Part shown: positions 9,961 to 43,100 of the stretch, piece by piece
Numbering within the stretch: the first letter of the stretch is position 1
Layout of the letters: each line of letters starts with the position of its first letter
Notes under the pieces: model-generated
Told to the model about the DNA's origin: nothing
The model's input: the letters and a program-made list of their open reading frames with translations, nothing else
Database searches by the model: none
Assembly (NCBI RefSeq): GCF_921293095.1
Contig: NC_060247.1
Span: forward strand, 50,193,111 to 50,257,110
DNA: 64,000 nt
Source of the DNA: Ischnura elegans
Taxonomy: Eukaryota > Arthropoda > Insecta > Odonata > Coenagrionidae
Direction: 5' to 3'
Position numbers and translations under genes: made by a program

Positions 9961-10879
9961 GAATGCAGTTAGGAATTTTTATGGCATGGTATAGAGATTC
10001 GACCGATGGAACTTCAGTTCAGCCTGCTTCGTACTCGTTTTCATCAACAGATGGTAGCACTTATGATCTTTACATGACTCTCTTTTTATGTGCATTAGTG
10101 GAATGGATGGGGGGATGAGGGGATAGATCCCTTACCAGAGCTTCAGAGAAATTAAAAAAAATATTTAAAGCTATTGTCTAGTTTTGAGCTGTAATAACTG
10201 CATCTGCTTAAAGTTAAATTTTTTGTGCCAAAATGATGTACAATGTATTTCCATGGCTCGGTTACCTCTGTTCAAAATTTTTTATAACTCTTAAGTATCA
10301 TTTCATGTTTTCTGCGAAAACTATCTTTTATGACGTATGTGATTTCATAAAATTTATTTATATCCATAAGCTTTTGCCTCCCTTTTGAAATGGCTATCCT
10401 TATATTTAAAGTATATGCACATGTATGTTATTGTTTATGTAATCATGGACATTTTGTCTGTACTTCATCAGTGAAACTATCATATCCAAGATCCCATTAT
10501 TTGCATGAATTTTCTCTTTGAGCAAGATTTTGCGTTTTCATGAAATTTGTATTTCATGGTAGTTTTTGTATACTGTCCTTGCAAAAAGTAAAGGAACTTT
10601 CGGATTTTATCTCAAATTTTTATCCTGAAATGGTGCTTTAAGCTGAATTTCTATGTTTGCTGAACAGCTTTTATTACTATTTCATTTATTTCCTACACCA
10701 ACATGGTTTGTGCTGTGCACATGTGTGTCATAATTTCTATTTTAGCCTATTTTGTGAGGAAATGTTTTTTTCTTAAATAAGTTCCTTCTTACTAACATGA
10801 GGAGGATAAGCAGTAAAGAGTGAGCATGTTCACAAGAGTAAAAAGTATTTTTGTGATGCCTGATCATACATATGACTGA
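9961..10879. other. Non-coding stretch, no feature recognised
   Basis: The sequence is AT-rich, without supported coding or repeat structure. Confidence 0.4.
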
Positions 10880-11095
10880 CCCTTAACCAGTGACGAGCAA
10901 TTCTTGTTACACTACCAGTGATGTGCGGTCTGGTAGACCGCAATTAATCAAAAATTCATAAAATGTTGCAACGTCATTTTAATTGCATTGTTTAATGTTT
11001 CTTTAACTGCTTGACTATTCTGTTATGCATTCTCAATACGAATCAATTTTTCAGAAAAAATTGTTATTTGAAACAGGATAAAAAAACTGACTGCT
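10880..11095. mobile_element. Truncated second copy of the piggyBac-type MITE
   Basis: The sequence CCCTTAACCAGTGACGAGCA, then CACTACCAGTGATGTGCGGT and CTGGTAGACCGC, is the reverse complement of the right end of the 6846-7540 element. Similarity continues to about 11095 (CAATACGAATCAATTTTTCA, ACAGGATAAAAAAACTGA). The other terminus is missing and the flanking CTGA is not an intact TTAA, so this is an old truncated copy. Confidence 0.75.
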
Positions 11096-11194
11096 TTGCT
11101 GATGAAGTACGGACAGATTTTTTTGTATTCCAATCATTGAATTAGTTTCCAAAATTGTACATATAAAACTCTCAATTTTTTTCAAGGACAGCTG

Positions 11195-12999
11195 CAGGGC
11201 TATTCCGTATCTTGGGGGCACAATATTGCGCCACTGCTATTTCCCTCTTTCAAATGGCATTGATTTTGATTCTGCAAATTGCATCGCGTTATATTACGCT
11301 GATTTTGAGGGCGTAATATATATCCCCGTAAAATCTGTAGTCAGTATGAAAATTAGTGTAGAGTAAATAAGACAAGTCGAGTAATTCATGAAGTTATTTA
11401 CAAATATGTAATTATTAGACATAATAATGATTAAAATATCTTTTTTAAATTATTCCATCGTTATCAAGCAGTCGGCAAAAGCCAATTTTAGATTTTATGA
11501 TTTTACCTGCTAATCCGAGAACTGAGATCAAGATACAAAATGACGATCGAAAACAGTTCAGTGCATTGCAGACGACAAAAATCAATTTCGTACAGTATTT
11601 ATGATTAAATTCAGCAGAGAATGGGATTTAACATGAAAATAACTCTCCTACCTTCGTAAATACCCTTGTGAGCATTCTATCATGGGCACAGACAGGACCG
11701 CTGTGATTGAAAATGCATCTTGCTACCACATAGATCCTCACACTCATTGACAGTGATATCAGTGCTCATGAATTTCGTTCCAAGCAATCCTGAATTTACT
11801 TCATTCCACCATACTAACCAAACAACTTACAGGACTTAAAAAAAGGGTTCTTCATTTTAAGACTAATAAGTACGTACTGTGATTTCCAACGGAAGAAAGG
11901 GGCAAATAAACAGTATGATTGCCCGAAATAGGGAAGCATTTAATGAATGATTCATCATAAAACTGCATACATACATTTCATTTCAACATCATTCCTCCAG
12001 CGGCATATCACAAATTTACACTGTACCAGTATATTTAGTCCGAGTCACATCAACACTAAGTCGTTTGAAGTTACATGGAAATGGTATCAAAATGCAAACA
12101 TTAACACTTCCATAATCATTGCTCAAGAAATTGGCATTAGAAACCGCGAAGTATGTCATACAAGTTCACAATCACAACACTCACGATGATTCCTTCCATG
12201 ACATCTGCGTAATCTGTTTTCCTCAACGAATGTATTTTAAATGGCCCAAAATGTGATTTCAAGCGACAAAATGGTTTTATAATTAAATAATTACCCTAGT
12301 GGAAATCGTAGACTTATGGTGAACAATGAGGCAAATGATGTAAACAAGCCATGGCTGAAGATGAACGTACATTGTTACAATAGTAATAAAAATAATTTTG
12401 TCACTACTAATCACAACAGTATAGTCATTATAGTGGTAGGTGAACAAGTGCATAGCGGAAAAAGTCGTCTTCAAGACAATTATACTTGTAAATTCCGATA
12501 TATTAAGCACAAAAATTGGCGATATTCTTCCATTGACAACTGTTGAACCCTTGAAAATAAACACTTATTTTCTAAGGCTAGAAAATATCCGATAGAAAAA
12601 CAGCAAAATCTCCAAACACAAGCCACATCACAGCAACTGGAGTAAGACATTGAGTCCGCAGTGTAATTAAGCATCCTAAATTTATCATGAAACAGTGATT
12701 AGCTCTTTTTAACTTTTCCCCAGGCTACCGAGTATCCTATGGTGTTTTCGGTGTCTCATTTGTTTATTGCAAAGAAACGAGAAATATGATGGACGTGTAC
12801 AGAATTCCGCCCCTGGTAGGGGTCACAATCGGATTAACGCCAGCCAAATGCTGGCGTTATTGTCGATGCTATATAGCTACCCCAAATTCCACTTGGGGGC
12901 CGCTATTTTGAGATAGTGTATCAGGGGGGCATAACATTTCACCACAGATAGCATCTTTGTCATGATAGCACAGCCGCTATCTTTTACAGAATAGCCCTG
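11195..12999. mobile_element. 1.8-kb element with ~15-bp terminal inverted repeats
   Basis: It begins CAGGGCTATTCCGTATCTTG and ends with the reverse complement of CAGGGCTATTCTGTAAAAGA. The right part holds a perfect 10-bp hairpin, TAACGCCAGC / GCTGGCGTTA (12835-12859). No target-site duplication is clear and no transposase was recognised; the interior is AT-rich with short frames only. It may be hAT-like by its CAGGG end, but the class is uncertain. Confidence 0.5.
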
Positions 13000-13459
13000 T
13001 TGTTACCTACCATATTCAGAGAAGTCTCTTTCACTCGGGTATATAGTTACTGTATATTATATTCACATTTTTGTTTTATGAAATAGTATTGCTGTATGCT
13101 AGTTATGAGATTTAAGATTATGAGATTGTGTGCACTAGTTCTTAGGTGGTTTTCCCTGATTGGAAATTTGTACAATAGGTTGCTAATGAATGGATATTAT
13201 TACTCCATCAGAAAAAAATACATTTGAGGAAACTTCCCTAATCCCATGTGTGGTAAATTTGTGGTAGTGAAGTTTATTTAAAATTCTTTTCTCATTGTAT
13301 TTTTTGTGTGCAAATTTTAGAACATCTGGTTATTTAACGAGAATCGTTGCTTAGAATAGATTAGTGTTAACAGTGCACGATGAAGTAAGTTATTTACTCT
13401 ACTTAACTTTGTGATAATTTTCCTAGAAATTATGTACTTATTTCATATATTATTATTGA

Positions 13460-33478
<20,019 letters not shown>

Positions 33479-34562
33479 GGGTGCTTCATTGTGCTTTGCC
33501 ATAAAGTGTACCCTAATGAGCGTTTTCATTGCGATGGAGATCAGGAAGTCCCATTATGTTCAGAGATGATTGTTTGTTTTCCAATGCTAAAAAAAAATGG
33601 GTGTTCCTTGTTCACAATAGGGAGGGGTAAATGGGATTTTTCAACATGTGTGCATTATGGTGCTGCTATGGTCGCATGACTGTTTGCACACTTAGGACAA
33701 AACGGCTGTTAATTGTTGAGTTTATTTAGGACATGCTTTGTGTGCAAGGTGATTTTTCCATAGCTATGGTTTCATCATATCAATGGAACATTGAATGGCT
33801 CTAAGACGAAATGGTGGCCAAAAATAAATACTCCGGCGTCCCATGGGAAGTGGAAGTGAAAGTGTTTTCATGGGGCCAGGTTTATAAATGGCCTCACTGA
33901 GGCTGTGGTGTGATTATTATTATTATCAAGGCATGATTAATAGGATACTAGGAGTGGGCGAGTAGACTCCTTCCACGATTCATGTTTGCAGGGCACTTGG
34001 TCAGTGGCAGTCATTGTAGTGGTGACGAAATGGTCTAAGCAGTGCTCTATTTTTTTAGTAGCCTGTTTTTCCATTGACCAGCATGTGTGTATAACCTAGT
34101 CTCATATTAAAAAAATGACCCTGTGGACTGTGTTGACCCTATTGGTTCCCTTGCTCACCCACTGCCTTTTTAATCCAAGGTACTATCCCATATTAGCAAG
34201 AAGGCCTTGAAGGTATGTTATAATGCATTTCATTGCTATGAGAATGTGATGCTGAATCAAGGAATTGTACATTGCGAGTTATTGATTTGTTTTTTTTTAT
34301 CAATTATATGATGCTAATTTATGCTGTTCTTGTACTTATATGCCTTGGCTACATATAATAATTCAGCGACAAACCAAAGATGTGATCTGTGTATGTGTGG
34401 AGTTAAGCTTCAATTACTGTGAAATCCAGGGGCAAAAGATTTGTTAATGGACAATTATACATTGCCATTTCATTGTACGAATGAAAGAATATCTGCTTGA
34501 GTATTAAAAAAGAAATGTCTGATATCTTTGTTTTTAATACATTACAATAAACACCTAATAAA
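33479..34562 (+). other. Probable BRSK 3' untranslated region
   Basis: It follows the stop codon. Overlapping poly(A) signals AATAAA occur at 34546-34551 and 34557-34562, and an earlier candidate lies near 33822. The true cleavage site cannot be set from sequence alone. Confidence 0.5.
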
Positions 34563-37122
34563 TTGTGTGATGTGAGTTATAAACTATGTAGTAATTTCCT
34601 GGGTTGCAACAAAGTATACTACAGCAAAAGAACTATTTTTCGAAAGTTTTCCGTCTCCTTCTTTTATTAATAGGCATTTTGTCCTCCATTCTTTCCTAAT
34701 CATTTTTGACACCAATTATATTTTTGCTAAAAGATACTGTAGTTAGCAAAAAAAAATCTGCCTAGAAAACTGTTTCTTAAACATATAAATCACTGCTTTA
34801 TGGAAGAGTCGAGAATAAAGCTGAGCAGAATTACTGTAGAATCGATTAATAATGACAGGATGGAATGGCATTATTGTGATGCTTTTTACCCAAAGTTATC
34901 TTTTTGAGCGTGATAATAGTACACATTTATCTGAAAACCACTTGGCTTTGTGGTATGCTGTATTAAACACCTTATTAAATGCAGTAAATACCATAATTTT
35001 TGTTAGCACCTTTTACTCTAGACTAAGTTTAAAGCCACTGAGTGCGTCCATCATGTAGTGAATGGTGGGTCAAGCACTTATATGTATCACCCAATGGTGT
35101 GGCAAGCAGAGCATTACTTATGTTATTTAGACTGTAATAGCCAAATTCATAGTCCCCTTGTATTGCACAGGGTTGAGTGATCTAGGTATTTATGTCCAGA
35201 CAAAATGGGGCGAGTGAAAATGATAATTCATGTAAAGCATGGACAGCATTAATGCCATTGGTGAACCTTACCCCATCAAAGGGCTTCCAGAAAGTCGATG
35301 GAATTTTGCAATGTTGTAAAAAGCATGACTCATTGACACTGACAGGAGTAATGTTTCTTCGAATTTTGCAGCAAGTTTTGCATTCGAGAGTAGACCTCAT
35401 GGGAATATGGCAAATAACCCATGAAAAACCTTAAGCAGGAGTCCCCTCAGAGTTAGGAAGGGTCTTCCCCTATCTCCTGCTTTTCTATCGTGGCCAGCGA
35501 GTGTGGGTGCCTAACTGGCCCTATGGGTTGCAAATTTGTGGAATCAATTGGCTATGTATCACTGACCGTCTAAATGATTTTGAATTCAATGGTAATCTTA
35601 TTTGCAAATGGATCTTATGCAAGGGGCACTCCAAAACTAATGCCCACAAATTTCCTGACATGACAATGGTTACTCTAGGAACTTCTAATAAATAGAGGGC
35701 ATAGAAGCATCCTAGTCTGTTGTTGAAGTCTGTGGACAGTCCCCGAAACTGTCAATTCAAGTTTTCTTGTTGAAATATGCACTAGTTTAAAATTTAGAAC
35801 ATGAAATTCTACCCTAACCTCCTTAGAAGTCCTGGATCACTACATAAAATGTCATTTTTGTGAAAAAAATATTATTTCCTTTTACCTTTCAGCAAAAGGA
35901 CTTAAGGGACAACCCAGTAGTGGGTGAAAGTACTAGGATATGCCAAAAAATGAAGTATTGTATCCACCCATAATCTGTGAAAATGAAATTTCTATCCAGT
36001 AATCATTTAACTAGGCTTCACTGTATTTAGTGTTTCTCAATCTCTCAATTACCACAAAGACATTTGCTTTGTAATTAACAAAAAAATGTAGTTTAGTACA
36101 TTGGTCTCAATAGCTGAATGCTGGAAAGAACTAGTGGTAAGTTAAGGGAAGTCTATGAATCTTACTCTTATCTATTCTTTCATTTTATTTGATGGTTTGC
36201 ATTGATTTTTTTCTTTAAAAAGAGGATCTACTTCCTGAACTGCATGAAAACATATTAGATTTGTCATTTTAGCCCTGCTTACCCTTTCTTGCAAATTCTG
36301 TACTCTGAGAAAAGCTTTTTTTTTGCCATGTATTCTTCTAGAATTTCTTTCCACTCCCTACATGGAGATGAAGGGAAATAGGGTTATTTTTATTAAAAAG
36401 ATTAGTTGCTACATTTATTCTAACTTTTGATACAAATATTAATCACCATTTCTTTTTATGTGCACTGCTTTCAAGCATAATTCTGCCATCGACCATAAGC
36501 ATTCTAATGAAATATAAATTTCAAAATTGGCTATAAAGGTAAATCTTTTGAGCTAATTTGCTCAAGGAAAATGATTAATCATGAAACAAATCATTTACCA
36601 AGGAGTAAAGCATAAATTTAGTTTCACATAAAATGGCTAGCTATGAGAAATAGTTGTATATTCTGATGTATCAGTGATTTGCCGGATAACATGTCCATGT
36701 CCATGTTAATTTATGTCGTCAGTGGAGAAACCTTTGAAATTAATCAGTATTTTGAAGGAGAATACCATTTTGCTAATGAATCTCTCATTTAATTACTTAA
36801 TATCAGAATCTGAAAAGCTCGTAATTTTAGTTATAGCCAGTAAAGTAAGGAAACTTAAGGATAATTGTTTAAAAACCCAGTTTTGCCTTTTAAAATGAAA
36901 ACTTTAATAGTGCATTCAGCATAATTGTTATTTTTGCTTACTAATACTTGAAGCCTATAGATGACCATGGGTACTTTTTGTGGATGAGATATGTCCTGTG
37001 ATGAAGGTTTTTGATTATATCCACCAATTACCATAAGAATTAGTTCAAAGATCCTCAGGATGGAGGCCAGATTGACACCTGGCACATTTATTGCTCATCA
37101 GTGAGTCAATTATGTAAATATC
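34563..37122. other. Intergenic, no feature recognised
   Basis: It is AT-rich sequence between the convergent BRSK and PISD genes. Open frames are short and without family signature. Confidence 0.45.
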
Positions 37123-37125
37123 TAA

Positions 37126-37399
37126 GGCCCCTTGCACACACTCCGATTTTGGACGGCAGGTAAAATACCAGCTGATATTTTGCCAGAGCTTGCATGCACG
37201 CCGAATTTTTACCAGTCAAACAATCAGTTTCTTGATTTTTGTGCCAGCACCGGTGATCCACAGTGGCAATGGCCGGCGGCTAACCGGCATTTTGCCGGTG
37301 TGGTGGGTAATCGGTCAGTTCCCTCCGATTGTTCACTCTCGGAATGTGGACGGCCGATATTTTACTGGCTGTCCAAAATTGGTGTGAGTGCAAGGGGCC
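37126..37399. mobile_element. Tourist-like (PIF/Harbinger) MITE, 274 bp
   Basis: The left end is GGCCCCTTGCACACACTCCG, and the right end reverse complement is GGCCCCTTGCACTCACACCA. TAA stands immediately outside both ends (37123-37125 and 37400-37402), the usual 3-bp target duplication of PIF/Harbinger elements. Inverted similarity extends inward (TTTTGGACGGCAGGTAAAAT against ATTTTACTGGCTGTCCAAAA). It is GC-richer than its surroundings and non-coding. Confidence 0.82.
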
Positions 37400-37402
37400 T
37401 AA

Positions 37403-39288
37403 GGCATCAACGAGCCCATAAAATGAATTGATGATTCACTCATTGGAATCATATGGCCCCCAATTGATGTATTGACACCGATGAAATCAAATTTACCCAC
37501 TGGTCTCCATGCAATTTTAAAGCACCTTTGGTTCCATACTCAGAAAAATTAGCACCACATAGAGATGTTGGTTATTGACTAAGGTGAAAAATTTGCTATT
37601 CTTTTTATAGTCAATTCTATATGCTGTGGCATGAAAAATTTTTCTGGGGAAGGAATTTCATTTGGAGACGGTTTGTACCTGTTGATATTAAGTTTTGGCA
37701 ATGTAAATTAATGCATGCTATGTGAATAAAAGCTTTCAATGCCTTTTTCTAATCTTTCAATCCTAATTATTGCTCATGTATGTATATTTATATTCTGGTA
37801 TTTTTCATTCAAATTTCATTGGAATAGTTTCTGTAGCACTAAAAATAAGTACATTTTAATATCACTTAAGCTTGACTTCATCTTCATAAAGTGATCTCAT
37901 TCAATTTTTAAAGTTCATCTGTTTTTTCAATTGACACTTCTTAAATTCTAGTGAATCTATTGTACTGAAGACCATAAAGAAACATAGAATGAACAGCATT
38001 GAGAGCCATGTGAACAACAACAACTACAGTCCTGCTAAGAAGATAGCTGTCTCCAATGACTTTATAAAGTATGTACTGCTGGATACATTGATGATAGCAT
38101 ATCACAAATTATGCTCCGTGGCTGAGGCAGGAATTTGAAGATTTTATTGTATTCTATGAAATCCCTGGAGATTCAAACCATCTATACTAATAGCATTCTT
38201 CGACAAATGTTTTTGACAAAATGTATATAATAAAAATGTCAGTTGATTATACATTTGATCTGTTACTGGAAGGTTCTGCCTCCCGAGTGGAACAATATCT
38301 GAGACGTGATTATCTCCTCAAGAATCTTTGGCAATATATAATAATTTTGAATAAACAAGTTGATTTTCATTGTTAGAGGCTGAATTTGAGTAAATAAACC
38401 ACACCCTATTGTGCTGCATGCACAGATTACTATTGAATCACTAATCCCTCCAGTCCGCACTTATTATCCCAAGAATACATGTTGGCTTTATCCATATGGC
38501 TTAATCACATCCATTAAAATGTGCATTATGTAATTGTGTCATTCCATACCAAACTGTGACACCCGCTATCTCGGATGTTGATGCAACTTTGCAAATTTCA
38601 TCCTTTCCCTAAAGTATGAAATAAGCTCAAGTATATTTTTTACCTAGCTTCTATGGTTTTTCAGTTGCAGCCTCTCATACTTCAGGAGGATTCTAAATGT
38701 TTTTAAATATCAGTTTGTACTTTCCAAAGTGTGCAGTTTGACTCCAAAAATTCTTTCTCACTTTCGTTTTGTTTCCTTTGAAAATTTTCTGCTATTATTA
38801 CAAAGGTGTGAGATGAACGTAAAAATAATATTTGCCCATTTATTTTATTTTTAACCCTATAAAAATTATTTAACTTCATATTAGCAACATTTTTTTAACA
38901 AAAACATAATGAATTATGATTCCCAATATCAACAAAAGGGTGTCCATCGACAAATGGAGTTTATTGCAAGTAAATGGTTAAAATATAGAAAATTCAATTA
39001 AAAAATATAAAAGATCGTAGAATTGTACAGAATGCTGATTATGATTGATAATAAGTACAATAAAATTTGTTCAATCTTATACAAAAAGGTCAGTTAGTAT
39101 GACATTAAAGTGTGACGTGAGGTGGCAAATACAGACACAACTGCATAAATAGGCTGCCATTCATTACAGTTAAATATCTGCAAATCTGACATATGGACAT
39201 TTTCACATATTATTATTGTCATAAAATGGACAATTCTAAAATACGTCAGGAGGAATTGAATGCAAAAAGAATCCGGAAGATGAAATAA
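37403..39288. other. Intergenic, no feature recognised
   Basis: It is AT-rich, with no exon or paired repeat ends seen. Confidence 0.4.
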
Positions 39289-39900
39289 TTTATTTTCCAA
39301 AGATAATATGGACAATAGTGCTACCATTAGCATAGATGGGAACAATTAATGTACATAAATCCTTCATTCATGCCATTTCTATAAAATCAGTTCCTTTGGA
39401 AGTGCATGCATTCATCAATAAAGCCATTCCAAAATGGCAAATATGATTGTAAAATAAAAAGGTACACTTTCTGCAGTATTTCATTAAAATTTATGCAATA
39501 GCATTCCAGCACAAAAGTGTAGTATAAAATACTTCTTTACAATCATAAACATTTCCATAAACATCATATGTACTCTTTCTTGTATTTAGTTTTGATGAAC
39601 AAAACATGAAATATAAATGCACTACCACATGGCACAAAACAGCTCGTTCTAAGAGAAATATGATGCAGTATCTCATCGTGATACTTCAAGGCACTTGACG
39701 TACACATTAACTTCATAGCGAATACTTAGTCATTTATCACAATACACTTGCTCTCATAAAAATAAACTTGTAAATGTAGCTAACATAATGGTGCTATAAA
39801 GGAAGTAGTAATCATTTTCTCATACATATAAGATCTAATCTGAATATTTAACGTCCTAATAGAATAAAAATCAACAGATGTCATGATAAAATTGGCAGAC
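39289..39900 (-). other. Probable PISD 3' untranslated region
   Basis: A minus-strand AATAAA lies at 39294-39289, about 610 bp past the stop codon. Other signals further out are possible; the end is a guess. Confidence 0.35.
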
Positions 39901-40143
39901 TTATTTACTCTTTTCTGAAGAGGAACATTCACAATGCAAAGGCTGACCAACCTTGACGACCTGCCCAGCACTTACATTGAATTTGAAGTCTTTAGGTGCT
40001 TCAAAAAGGAGAACAATAGTGGACCCAAGGTTGAACTCTCCAAATGGATCACCTTTTTTCAATGATACACCTCCTCCTGACGCCTGGAAAAATTTGTCTT
40101 CACTTCGGTTCAACTTCCACTTACGCTCATTGGTGTGAAGGGT
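39901..40143 (-). CDS. PISD: PISD exon 6: LGST self-cleavage site and C-terminus
   Basis: The acceptor on the minus strand is CTTCCAG. It encodes [50 protein letters not shown] and a terminal [10 protein letters not shown] before TAA. It contains the alpha-subunit serine that becomes the pyruvoyl group. Confidence 0.96.
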   Translation of the reverse strand, partial: TLHTNERKWKLNRSEDKFFQASGGGVSLKKGDPFGEFNLGSTIVLLFEAPKDFKFNVSAGQVVKVGQPLHCECSSSEKSK

Positions 40144-43100
40144 CTGGAAGAGGATAAGAACATCACATATGTACAAATTTTCATTTAAAAAATTAGAATA
40201 TGAATGTGTAGGGAAAAACAGATGAAAATGGACTCAAAGAGGGTATCCAAACAATGGAATAGTACACTTAGCACACCTCCCCATTGTCCTAAACTGCTCC
40301 TCACCTTCAGAAATTCATAATATGCATCATCTTTCTCTTGAAGAGAGGTAATGATGCAGCAATTTTGAAAAGGACCTAAAATTATACTTGCCAGTGGTTT
40401 AGAAAATAATCTTCTAACTTATGGAAGTTAAATTCACACTCTGATTTGTGTCATGACATTTTACACACAAACTACTTACTCAGAAAAATTTCAACTTCCT
40501 ACCTATATCCTCAAAAATCATTACATTTTCATCCCTTTCCAGTAAACCATGCGAAATTGCAGAGGACTCCATACAATATGCTCCAGCAATAACTTGCACA
40601 GCATACAGCTATTTTCATTATCAGTCTTTACATATTTTTATACAGGAAAGTAAATTAATATGCCCATACCTTCCATGCCAATTCCTCAATAACATAATTC
40701 TTGATGGCATAATTCTGATCATACCATCAATTATTCCTGGACTAGTGAAGGTTCAAGTGTTGCACAATTCACAGCTAGCATGCTGGAAATCTTGCATCAT
40801 TGCAGACATCAAACCAGCTATACTTGTTCTTATCACAGGTTTGGAATTTTGATGAGGTAATTAGGAAAATTTGGATTCATATAGGGCCCTCATTATCACA
40901 TAATAATTATAAAAAATCATAAATATTCCCCATTTTATTTCACTTAAATTACAGCTATGGTCAAAACCTTCTTCTCACCCAACATTTTATTCAATCTACC
41001 TTTCACACATATAATCATGGCTGCTTTCAGACAATCCAACTTTCCACAATCCACAATGGTTGACAGGGCACCAAGATTTGCTATAACTACTAGCTTTTAC
41101 GGATGCCATCAGATGCATCAAAATGTGCCATGGCCATGTGGTGCAACTCCCTGTATAAATGAATTCATAGGGGCTTTAAGGATTGCTGGCAATTGTAGAT
41201 GGTACACCGTGGGTAAAGACGATGAATGCCATACTGTTCTCTGTGCTATACTGTGGACAGCGAAAAGCTGGATTGTCTGAAAAAAGGCCTATAGGTTTTT
41301 TTTTAAATCTGTTAGGTTTTAAGGATCCATGATACTTGCACTATTTGAAAGAAGTTTGCAAAGTTAGGCACATTCCTGCCATTCAACAAACTCCGAGGCA
41401 TTATATACTTACTTTATCACAATATATCTTGATGGAACCAACATTTGTGGCTCCAACTGCTGTTGTGGAAAAAAAACCATACTTCCAACTGCCTACGTAC
41501 ATAGCACGCTCATTCAGACTGAAAAGATCAGGAATCCATCTGGCTACTCGAGGGTTGACACTAAGAAGCTCACCTATGACATCAAGTTAGGATGAAAAAT
41601 AATTAATAATTAGAAGTAACACATACACACATTGTATTTCATGACACTTGATAAAACATTGGGAAAAAGTGAAATTCAATTGTCATCATGATGTTAAAAA
41701 AACTAGGAAAAATCACTAGCTCCATTCTGTTTCCAGCACTTTAATTCTACAGTATTATAAGTTGAAGGGGAATTATTTCCTTCCTCAGTTTTCCAAAAAT
41801 TTTAACACTGGCACGATGGAGTGAGCCATTTTTGCTATAGCATGCCATCGTTCTAGACAAAATATCATTTATTTCCTTAAAACATACACACAGAAGATAC
41901 CTGAATAGACATTTAAAGTAGATGAAAAGTCATGAAAGGCCAAATTCATAAAAATAAATTGGTGAATAGAGTGAAGGAATGAATTTCACTCAAACACTCC
42001 GATCTCAAACAGCAATTTTTCAGGAGAGCAAAAAAAGATTTATTTTTTTAATTATATATAATTTTAATTTAATTAATTTTAATGATATTAAAAACCAAAA
42101 ATACAGAAAACTGAAAAAGAAGCATGCATTTGCAAAAAAAGTTGTTTTTTTTTGCTTGAATTTTATTTTTTATTAACAGTATTAACTCAGACCAGCCAAA
42201 TTTTGAGCCATCGATATGTATTTCATTAAAACAAAAAATATGTATAGAAAATGAAATATCATCCTAACAACAGGAAACATCACCTAATAAAAGACATGAA
42301 GAATATTTTACCCCAATCAAATACCTAACCCAGGTTAAAGTAAAGTGGGAAGTAACAACTCTAGACCTACTCCACTTGTGGCACATTCTGCCAGGGAAAT
42401 AAATCTTGGGGTGACTGGGGAAATGAATGACTAAGTATAGGCTAGCTCCAAATTTGAGGGCAAAATATTTATCCTTCCTTTCTGCTTCAATTACCTTAGT
42501 TTTGTATAGATTTCAATGTGGGTGAAATCACTGAAATTAATCATTGAACTTAAATAAAAAGAACATTACGTAATTGCCCTTCAACAAGAATATTGATAAA
42601 AGCTATGGTTAGCTGCTAAGTTGCATATTCTAAAAACTTTAAATCAAAGAGGAGGAGGTTAATTTCTCTGGTCCCAACTCTGGCTTGGAGTCTACGATCA
42701 TGAAAGTTTCAAGTGAAGGGATTACCTATTAGGGCCAAGTGGGTAGTGGCCGGCCGACCACAGGGTGGGCCTATCAGCCAAGAAGTTCCTGCATTTTTGT
42801 AGCTTCTGATATAAGAGAAATCTCTAAAATTAATAATAGAACGTAGATCAAAACACCAAAGTAATCACCATTTGATGAGGATACAGACAACATTTATGAT
42901 TAGCAGCTATATTGCATATTCTACAAAGATAAAATTATGGTGGAGGTGACTAGATTTCTCAGATCCCAACTCCACCTCAGAACCTATTTTCATGGAAGTT
43001 TCAAGTGCAGGGATTACAAGGGTAGGGTAGAAGGTGACTGGCTGACTGTGGGATGGCCTTCAAGTAAACGTCACCAACCAGAAAACTAATCGAAGGAATT

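Noticed and set aside
10388..10420. GAAATGGCTATCCTT as a possible BRSK EIAIL exon
   Set aside because: The flanking codons do not match the kinase N-lobe and there are no suitable splice sites.
40957..41280. 107-residue + strand open frame
   Set aside because: It lies in PISD intron 5 and has no recognisable motif or splice-consistent partners.
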